Origin: Hyphomicrobium_A sp963726795
GTDB lineage: Bacteria; Pseudomonadota; Alphaproteobacteria; Rhizobiales; Hyphomicrobiaceae
Assembly (NCBI GenBank): GCA_963726795.1
Contig: CAVSDD010000005.1
Coordinates: forward strand, 62,001 to 126,000
Reading direction: 5' to 3'
Length of the DNA: 64,000 nt
Part shown: positions 57,825 through 64,000 of the stretch, piece after piece
Layout: every line of letters starts with the position of its first letter
Position numbering within the stretch: the first letter of the stretch is position 1
Position numbers and translations under genes: made by a program
The notes under the pieces: generated by a model
What the model was told of the DNA's origin: nothing
What the model saw: only the letters and a program-made list of their open reading frames with translations
Databases searched by the model: none

Positions 57825-58442
57825 ATGTTTTTCGGCAGAAAAACAAAAGACACGGACGCAAAAGTCCAGCCGAGCCGCCTTGCGTCGGGTATGGCGGAGC
57901 CGGCATTAGAGGCTGCCAAGCCAGCCGCACCCGTGAACAAGGTGTTCGTCTCTCCCGAACTCAATCAGGAAGAAGCTAAGCAGCGCATGGAGGCCGCGCG
58001 GCACGCGTCGGCCACTTTCGGCGAAATTGTGACCCTGCTCATGCGGACGCCTGAGTACAAAGGCCTTTCGCTCGGCGATCTCGATCAGCTAATCATTCCC
58101 CCGCTTCGCGTCGGGCAGGTCTCGGTTGCGACCGCGCAATCCAAGACCAGCGGCGTTACTGCCCCCGTGGGCGCCATCGCATGGGCTTGCGTCTCGGACG
58201 ATGTCGCCAAACGGCTTGCCTCCCAGGCCGGTGAGCCAGTCCACCTTTCGCCCGAGGAGTGGAAGAGCGGCGATATTGTCTGGGTCGTGGCAAGCGCGGG
58301 TGAGGGTCGCGTACTAAGCGAAATGCTGAAGCAACTGTCGAGACGGGAATGGTCAGGCAAGGACGTGAGGATCGTTGTGCGGCCCAAGGACGGGAAGCCG
58401 GCGGTTGCAACGCTGGCCGTCCAATCCTCCAAAGCCGCTTAA
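57825..58442 (+). CDS. HlyC-like toxin-activating lysine-acyltransferase family protein
   Basis: 205 aa from ATG 57825 (GGGAG upstream; the frame is open from a TTG at 57798). Residues ~62-200 match the HlyC fold pattern: ATFGEIVTLLMRTPEYKG, LSLGDLDQLIIPPLRVGQ, APVGAIAWACVSDDVAKRL, LSPEEWKSGDIVWVV (HlyC: EDWTSGDRKWFIDW). HlyC enzymes attach fatty acids from acyl-ACP to lysines of RTX proteins before secretion. Asp150 of the SGD motif is kept, but the site aligned with catalytic His23 of HlyC appears to be Tyr78 (PEY for PLH). It sits between adhesin and exporter genes, so the adhesin is its presumed target. Confidence 0.65.
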   Translation: MFFGRKTKDTDAKVQPSRLASGMAEPALEAAKPAAPVNKVFVSPELNQEEAKQRMEAARHASATFGEIVTLLMRTPEYKGLSLGDLDQLIIPPLRVGQVSVATAQSKTSGVTAPVGAIAWACVSDDVAKRLASQAGEPVHLSPEEWKSGDIVWVVASAGEGRVLSEMLKQLSRREWSGKDVRIVVRPKDGKPAVATLAVQSSKAA

Positions 58443-58499
58443 CCGCGGTACTAAGCATCCGAAAACGGTGCGGAATAAGCTGAGCGATTGTGAAGTAAC

Positions 58500-60575
58500 A
58501 TGCGTGTTGTTGTGCGTCGTGTAATTGAGGTGGTGTCCGCGTTGCTCGCCGTAGCAACGGGGGGACTGCTGCTTTTTGACGTGCTGCGCAGCTGGCCCGC
58601 CGGTCACTTTGTCGTCACGAGGCTTGTCGATTTCATTCAACCCGCCGTCGTACCCGCCTCTACGACCTCGTGGATGGAACGGCTTCAGCAAGCTGGCCTT
58701 GCTGCACCCATATGGTTCCTGACGGCCATGCTCTGGGTGGCGCTCGCGGCTGTATCGCGACTCTTCGCAACTGGTGCTGCACCAGAACAGCAGCCAGCTC
58801 ATGAGCCGGCTGCGCACGAGCCTTCTCCTCGTCGCCCACCCAGCTCGGAGAAATCCGAGCTAAAGGCTGCGCTTTCCGCTTGCCGTGGCGCGCTTATTGG
58901 AATCGGCGTCCTGACGGTCGTCATCAACCTGCTCACGTTGACCGGCTCGCTATTTATGCTCGAGGTCTATGACCGCGTGTTGCCGAGCCGCTCGATCCCG
59001 ACTCTCATCGGCCTTGCAATTCTTACCGGTCTACTGCTCGCGATCCAAGGCATCCTTGACCTAATACGCTCGCGTGTGCTGGTCCGCATCGGCGCTTACC
59101 TGGATACCTCGCTGAGCCGGCGCGTCTACACGAGCCTCGTGCGCTTGCCGCTGCGCATCGCCAGCCGTGGTGATGGTATGCAGCCACTTCGCGACCTCGA
59201 CAGTATGCGAATCTTCTTGTCCGGGCTTGGGCCCACAGCCCTTTTCGATCTCCCGTGGATTCCGGTTTATCTCGCCATTATTTGGGCGTTTCATCCGCTG
59301 CTTGGCACAGTGGCTCTGTGCGGCGCTCTGGTGCTTGTTGCCATAACCCTCTTAACCGAAACGTTCACCCGCAAGCCTACAAAGTCGGCTTCGGCAGACA
59401 ATGTGGAACGGCTTGGAATCGCAGAGACCGGACGGCGCAACGCAGAAGTGCTTGTCGCCATGGGCATGACGGAGCGCATGGCCGATCGTTGGGAAACCGC
59501 CAACGCGTCCTACCTCCAGACCCAGAATGAGGTCGCCGACGTTGCGGGCGGATTCGGCGCGATCTCGAAAATCTTGCGTGTAATGCTGCAGTCGGCCGTG
59601 CTGGGCGTCGGCGCTTATCTCGTAATTCATCAGGAAGCCACCGCCGGAATTATTATTGCGGGATCGATTTTGACGGCGCGAGCATTTGCGCCAGTCGACC
59701 TGGCGATCGCCCATTGGAAGGGGTTCGTCGGCGCCCGCCAGGCTCGCGGAAGACTGGCAACTCTTCTCCAAGCACTGCCTGCGGGTGTGGTTCGCCAACC
59801 GCTCCCGTCGCCAAACCGGAGTTTGACGGTTGAATCGCTGAGTGCGTCCCCTCCCGGCGGTGACCGCCTCGTGGTCGCAGACGTTAGCTTCGAGCTAAAG
59901 GCTGGCCAGGGACTCGGTGTAATCGGGCCTAGCGCCGCAGGAAAATCGTCGATGGCGCGGCTTCTCGTTGGCGTCTGGCAGCCGCTTCGCGGCAAGGTCC
60001 GCCTGGACGGAGCCGCGCTTGACCAATGGGACGAAGATGTTCTTGGCCGATACATTGGATATCTGCCGCAGGATGTCGAACTTTTTGCAGGCACGGTCGC
60101 CGAGAACATCGCGCGTTTCGACACGGCGGCCGATCCCGCGAAAGTAGTGGCGGCAGCCAAAGCAGCTGGAGTTCACGAACTCGTTGTCGGCCTTCGTAAC
60201 GGCTACGATACCGTGCTTGGTGGTCCAGGACTTGGGCTGTCGACCGGCCAGCAACAAAGGATCGCGCTCGCGCGTGCACTCTATGGTGATCCATTCCTGG
60301 TCGTGCTCGATGAGCCAAACTCGAATCTCGATGCCGATGGCGAAGCGGCACTTACGCAGGCGATAATCGGCGTGCGCAAGCGCGGTGGCATTGTCACTGT
60401 CGTATCGCACCGTCCAAGCGCTCTCGCCGGCGTCGATACAGTCCTCATCATGAACCAGGGGCGTGCCATGGTCTTTGGGCCGAAGGACGAGGTGCTGCCA
60501 AAGGTCACGCGGCCCCAGCCGCAAGCGGTGCCCGAAATTAGAGCAACCACAGAAACCAAAAGCCTCGCATCATGA
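58500..60575 (+). CDS. type I secretion ABC transporter (PrtD/RsaD-like) with N-terminal membrane extension
   Basis: 691 aa. Canonical exporter from ~118: ALSACRGALIGIGVLTVVIN, six-helix membrane domain, then ATPase with Walker A GPSAAGKSS (476-484), signature LSTGQQQR (580-587, usually LSGGQ), Walker B FLVVLDEPNSNLD, and H-loop VVSHRP. The first ~117 residues are extra and carry two predicted helices (SALLAVATGGLLLFD, APIWFLTAMLWVALAAVS) and a Pro/His/Glu-rich linker. The stop overlaps the next ATG (ATGA). It exports the adhesin across the inner membrane in one step with the fusion protein and an outer-membrane TolC not seen here. Confidence 0.93.
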   Translation: MRVVVRRVIEVVSALLAVATGGLLLFDVLRSWPAGHFVVTRLVDFIQPAVVPASTTSWMERLQQAGLAAPIWFLTAMLWVALAAVSRLFATGAAPEQQPAHEPAAHEPSPRRPPSSEKSELKAALSACRGALIGIGVLTVVINLLTLTGSLFMLEVYDRVLPSRSIPTLIGLAILTGLLLAIQGILDLIRSRVLVRIGAYLDTSLSRRVYTSLVRLPLRIASRGDGMQPLRDLDSMRIFLSGLGPTALFDLPWIPVYLAIIWAFHPLLGTVALCGALVLVAITLLTETFTRKPTKSASADNVERLGIAETGRRNAEVLVAMGMTERMADRWETANASYLQTQNEVADVAGGFGAISKILRVMLQSAVLGVGAYLVIHQEATAGIIIAGSILTARAFAPVDLAIAHWKGFVGARQARGRLATLLQALPAGVVRQPLPSPNRSLTVESLSASPPGGDRLVVADVSFELKAGQGLGVIGPSAAGKSSMARLLVGVWQPLRGKVRLDGAALDQWDEDVLGRYIGYLPQDVELFAGTVAENIARFDTAADPAKVVAAAKAAGVHELVVGLRNGYDTVLGGPGLGLSTGQQQRIALARALYGDPFLVVLDEPNSNLDADGEAALTQAIIGVRKRGGIVTVVSHRPSALAGVDTVLIMNQGRAMVFGPKDEVLPKVTRPQPQAVPEIRATTETKSLAS

Positions 60576-61882
60576 CCAGCAGGATGAAAGCCACGATCCA
60601 ATCGTCCATGCGGCGCAATATCCGCGCGGCGCTGGCATTGATTGTGTTCCTTCTCGGTGGGATTGCAGTCTGGGCCGCGACGACGCAGATATCCGGCGCG
60701 GTCATCGCGTCTGGGAGCGTGGTGGTCGACTCGAACGCCAAGAAAGTGCAGCACCCGACCGGGGGCATCGTCACCGAGGTTCGTGCGCACGACGGGGACC
60801 ACGTCAAGGCCGGTGACCTGCTCGTCCGTTTGGACCAGACGGTGACCCGAGCAAATCTCTCAATCGTCAGCAAGGATCTTGATCAGCTCATCGCTCAAAA
60901 GGCGCGCCTGACAGCCGAACGCGATGGCCGAGAGGACCTGCCGGTGCCGGTAGAACTTGCATCCCGCATGGATGACCCGCAGGTCGCAAGCATCATAGAG
61001 GGCGAGCGGAAGCTGTTTTCACTCCGCCGGGCGGCCCGCTTAGGCCAGAAGGACCAGCTCTCGAAGCGTGTTGACCAGCTCAGGGAAGAGCTTACCGGTT
61101 ATGAGTCCCAGGAGAAAGCCAAGGCGCTCGAAATGCAGCTGATCGAAAAGCAACTTGTCGGCGCCCGCGAGCTGTACGCAAAGCAGTTGATGCCTATCAC
61201 TAGGTTCACTGAGCTCCAGCGGGATGCAGCGCGCCTTGAAGGCGAGCATGGCGTGCTGATCGCGACGATGGCGCAGATCAAAGGCAAGATGTCTGAGACC
61301 GAACTTCAGATTTTGCAGGTCGATCGCGATCTGAACAGCGATATTGGCAAGGAGATGCGCGAGGCGGACACGAAGATTGGCGAGCTTATCGAGCGCCGGG
61401 TCGCCGCCGAGGACCAGCTTAAACGCATCGAGGTCAGAGCACCGGGATCCGGAATTGTCGATCAATCGAGCGTGCATACCGTCGGCGGCGTTATTGCGCC
61501 TGGTGAGACCATTATGGTCATCGTACCCGACCAGGATTCCCTTAAGGTCGAAGCCAAGGTTGCGCCGCAAGACATCGATCAGCTGCACATAGGCCAAACG
61601 GTGACAATGCGCTTTTCCGGTCTCGACCAGCGCACGACGCCCGTGATCGACGGTACCTTGACCCAGATTTCGCCGGATATCACCATCGACCCGAAAACTG
61701 AGCAGCGCTATTACACGGTTCGCGTCTCACTAGACCCGAAGGAAATTGCGCGACTTGGGTCGATTAAGATTGTCCCTGGCATGCCTGTTGAGGTTTTCAT
61801 GCAGACCGGCGACCGCAGCGCGCTTTCATACCTGTTGAAGCCGATTGACGATCAGATCAACCGCGCCTTCAAAGAGAACTAG
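60572..61882 (+). CDS. HlyD/PrtE-type membrane fusion protein
   Basis: 436 aa. One N-terminal helix (AALALIVFLLGGIAVWAATT), lipoyl-like half-motifs VVVDSNAKKVQHPTGGIV and IEVRAPGSGIVDQSSVHTVG, a long coiled coil (~105-290) and beta-barrel domain, and the C-terminal PGMPVEVFMQTGDRSALSYL signature of the PrtE/HlyD family. The start overlaps the ABC gene by 4 bp, so it is translationally coupled. It forms the periplasmic part of the type I system. Confidence 0.95.
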   Translation: MTSRMKATIQSSMRRNIRAALALIVFLLGGIAVWAATTQISGAVIASGSVVVDSNAKKVQHPTGGIVTEVRAHDGDHVKAGDLLVRLDQTVTRANLSIVSKDLDQLIAQKARLTAERDGREDLPVPVELASRMDDPQVASIIEGERKLFSLRRAARLGQKDQLSKRVDQLREELTGYESQEKAKALEMQLIEKQLVGARELYAKQLMPITRFTELQRDAARLEGEHGVLIATMAQIKGKMSETELQILQVDRDLNSDIGKEMREADTKIGELIERRVAAEDQLKRIEVRAPGSGIVDQSSVHTVGGVIAPGETIMVIVPDQDSLKVEAKVAPQDIDQLHIGQTVTMRFSGLDQRTTPVIDGTLTQISPDITIDPKTEQRYYTVRVSLDPKEIARLGSIKIVPGMPVEVFMQTGDRSALSYLLKPIDDQINRAFKEN

Positions 61883-62113
61883 CCACGTATTGAGGAGCGG
61901 CACGCCCACCCGTGCCCCGTTACCGGCTTAGACGAAGCCCTCCCGGGCCGCCCCGGCCTGCTGGCCTCCACCTGCCTCGGCCGTGGCTAAAAGGCTGCGG
62001 CGCCCAACTCTCAACCCGCCATCCTGGACAACGTTGGAGCACCAACCTAGACTCGGAGCAAGACTGCTCGGGGCGAAGAAGCATTGTATTTCAGGGGAAT
62101 GGGGGGTCGTCGC

Positions 62114-64000
62114 ATGGCCGCAGGCCGGGGCGAGGATATTGACCTAGGCGACCTTCCGAAGATGGTCCGCTGGTACAGCCCCAGCCATCTCGTCAGCACC
62201 GGCTGGCGTTCGATCGTCTCAGAACTCTTCGGGCAGTACGCCGATCAGCGCATCATGCAGGCGACGATCGACGGTTTCGGCCCGGAGGTCATGCAGCAAG
62301 TCGTCGGACGCTATAACTATTCAGACCTTCGTGAGCTTGGCGACGGCAGCACAGTCTGGGTCGACTATGTCGCCGATCTCGGTGACGGGTTTGATTCGAC
62401 CTACGCGGTTGCATCTCTCATCAGTCAGCCGTCAATCGAACTGGCGGGGGTTGGTAAGCTGCCCGCGGCCAGACTTCTCGTCATGGGCGGAGACCAAGTC
62501 TATCCCTATCCGACCCGCAAGGATTATCGAGAGCGGTTCGCGTTTCCCTATGAGACGGCGCTGCTCCCCGCCGCGGACGGCAAATGGCGGCGGCTATTGT
62601 TTGTGCTGCCCGGCAACCACGACTGGTACGACGGGCTCAACTCCTTCGACTACATGTTCTGCAAAGCGCGCTTCGGGCACTCTGCCGAGAACCGCATTGG
62701 CGGCTGGATGTGCCCTCAGCATCGCAGCTATTTCGCGATCCGGCTGCCGCACAATTGGTGGATCTGGGGGGCCGATATTCAGCTCGCGCAATATCTCGAT
62801 GCAGGACAGGTGCTCTATTTCGAGGGAGTCGCGGAGGCGATGAAACAGCATCCCACGGAAGCGCCCAAGCTCATCTTGTGTACCGCAGAACCCAGCTGGA
62901 ACTACGACCGAGAAGGAATCTTGCAGGGCGACGACAATCTCAGTCATATCACCCGTATCGCCAACCGGGCTGGAGCGCGCATCTGCGCCGTGCTTGCCGG
63001 CGACCTGCATCATTATAGCCGCTATACAGCGAAGGGGAGCGCGACGAGTTTCGTCACAGCGGGCGGTGGTGGCGCTTATTTCTCACCGACGCACTACCTG
63101 CAAAACGTGCGCAAGATCAACTGGCTTGGGGATGACGTCGAGCTAGATCTGAAGTGCAAAATTAAGGACGGTTCTAGGACGGCGGAGGCATCATGCTGGC
63201 CCTCGCGCGGAACGAGCCGCCGCCTCAGCCTGCTGACCCTCTTGTTCCCATTCAAGAACTACGGGTTCGCGGTCACTCTGGGGATTTTCTATTGGCTGCT
63301 AACCTGGTTTTTCGCAACAACACGGCTCGAAGGATCCAATTGGAAGTTCGATATAGTCGGCGACATCCTGAACAAGGATCCCGACTTTCATTGGTTCCCG
63401 CACATATTTGTTGTCGCGCCGTTAGCTGCGGCCAACAATGTCATGCTGGGAATACTCAGTCTCACACTTTGGGTCGTGTTGTTCGTTTACGCCGACGCGG
63501 GGTTTGGGAAGCGCGTACGCGTGGTGCTCGCGACGCTGCACTGGCTCGCGCACATCGCAATGATGCTCGCTCTCTATGCGTTCATTTCTTTGACCTCAAC
63601 CCTTACCATCAATTGGCTTTGGCCGCGGGCGATCACAACGCTGCAACAGATGCAGATCGATACCCCAAGCACGGTCAAGAGCCTCGTGCGCGCCATCGTA
63701 ATCTTTCCGCTCGAACTGATCTTCATAGGGGGTCTTGCAGCTGGCTTTGTCTGGGGTCTTTACCTGACGATTTCCTGCTTGCTCGGATTGCATTGCGACC
63801 AGGCCTTCGCGTCGATGGGAATTCCTGATTTCAAAAATTTCCTGCGCCTCAAGATCGAGCCCAATAAACTTACAATCTACCCTATCGGATTACGCCGCAC
63901 CCCGCGCCGCTGGGCGTGGCGCCGTGCCAAGCGCCGGGGGGGTGACGGCCTGGCAGAAGGTCCGCCAATCGTTCCATTGAGGCCGTTGCGTCCCTCGCTC
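62114..64000 (+). CDS. membrane-anchored calcineurin-like metallophosphoesterase (runs off the window)
   Basis: More than 629 aa, open to the window edge. Metallophosphoesterase motifs in order: VADLGDG (~residue 92), LLVMGGDQVYPYP (~125), LPGNHDWYDG (~167) and LAGDLHHYSRY (~296), all metal-ligand positions. After ~360 come four to five hydrophobic helices (YGFAVTLGIFYWLLTWFFA; VMLGILSLTLWVVLFVY; TLHWLAHIAMMLALYAFISL; GGLAAGFVWGLYLTISCLLG) and a basic tail. The ATG at 62114 follows GGGGGG with good spacing; an in-frame ATG at 62099 is less likely. Function unknown; being next to the secretion genes does not prove a shared role. Confidence 0.8.
   Translation, partial: MAAGRGEDIDLGDLPKMVRWYSPSHLVSTGWRSIVSELFGQYADQRIMQATIDGFGPEVMQQVVGRYNYSDLRELGDGSTVWVDYVADLGDGFDSTYAVASLISQPSIELAGVGKLPAARLLVMGGDQVYPYPTRKDYRERFAFPYETALLPAADGKWRRLLFVLPGNHDWYDGLNSFDYMFCKARFGHSAENRIGGWMCPQHRSYFAIRLPHNWWIWGADIQLAQYLDAGQVLYFEGVAEAMKQHPTEAPKLILCTAEPSWNYDREGILQGDDNLSHITRIANRAGARICAVLAGDLHHYSRYTAKGSATSFVTAGGGGAYFSPTHYLQNVRKINWLGDDVELDLKCKIKDGSRTAEASCWPSRGTSRRLSLLTLLFPFKNYGFAVTLGIFYWLLTWFFATTRLEGSNWKFDIVGDILNKDPDFHWFPHIFVVAPLAAANNVMLGILSLTLWVVLFVYADAGFGKRVRVVLATLHWLAHIAMMLALYAFISLTSTLTINWLWPRAITTLQQMQIDTPSTVKSLVRAIVIFPLELIFIGGLAAGFVWGLYLTISCLLGLHCDQAFASMGIPDFKNFLRLKIEPNKLTIYPIGLRRTPRRWAWRRAKRRGGDGLAEGPPIVPLRPLRPSL

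Noticed and set aside
62331..63828. Plus-strand frames of 144-211 codons in the metallophosphoesterase region
   Set aside because: They are shadow frames; the correct frame runs unbroken from 62114 to the window end with all catalytic motifs.

Overview
The window looks like chromosomal DNA of a GC-rich alphaproteobacterium of the order Hyphomicrobiales (Rhizobiales). The best evidence is the block at 1-11.4 kb, which runs tsaE/phosphotransferase fusion, divL, ahcY, [TadG-like], ptsH, EIIA-Man, hprK, chvG, chvI. That order and the individual genes (a short HprK without N-terminal domain, a ChvG/ChvI pair, a DivL pseudokinase with Tyr at the phosphoacceptor position) are characteristic of this order. 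The genus cannot be fixed from sequence alone.

Layout. 1-11.4 kb: envelope, cell-cycle and incomplete-PTS regulation, mostly on the minus strand. 11.5-16.7 kb: HugZ-like protein, pyrE, a family-39 type glycosyltransferase, a redoxin with a His-rich tail, a HAD hydrolase. 16.8-19.5 kb: mostly empty, with two hypothetical genes. 19.8-27.5 kb: housekeeping genes (a damaged aldo/keto reductase, aroC, a histidine phosphatase, fabI, a surface antigen gene, pdxH, a DUF1499 protein, an MBL hydrolase, tRNA-Pro). 27.6-42.9 kb: an accessory stress island of small membrane or secreted proteins, topoisomerase IB, a NepR-like anti-sigma factor, a glucoamylase-family GH144-like protein, a single-domain response regulator, DUF4142 and DUF6894 proteins, a DNA exonuclease/ligase pair, a LigD without ligase domain, several gene relics and tRNA-Gln. 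43.7-64 kb: a type I secretion locus with a giant repeat adhesin (about 13.8 kb), an HlyC-like protein, an ABC exporter, a membrane-fusion protein and a membrane-anchored metallophosphoesterase.

Main result: eight exact matches to the alphaproteobacterial general-stress (EcfG/RpoE2) promoter, GGAAC-N16/17-CGTT, lie between 28.3 and 42.7 kb. All are in intergenic DNA and all point at a start codon. They sit upstream of the DUF1772-like protein, topoisomerase IB, the NepR-like gene, the response regulator, the DUF4142 protein, the DUF6894-exonuclease-ligase group, an rlpA relic and one small ORF. About one match would be expected by chance in the whole window on both strands. I read this region as a physically clustered general-stress regulon with its own NepR-type regulator.

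Second result: the giant adhesin carries nine 303-bp LapA-type repeats, sixteen 405-bp cadherin-like repeats and RTX-type repeats. It is broken by many small indels. Many of them fall exactly where other repeat copies carry a different codon, and the extra base is the alternative base. That points to merged repeats in the assembly, not real gene decay. Isolated one-base indels in chvG, the glycosyltransferase gene, the aldo/keto reductase gene and others suggest that the consensus is imperfect more generally.
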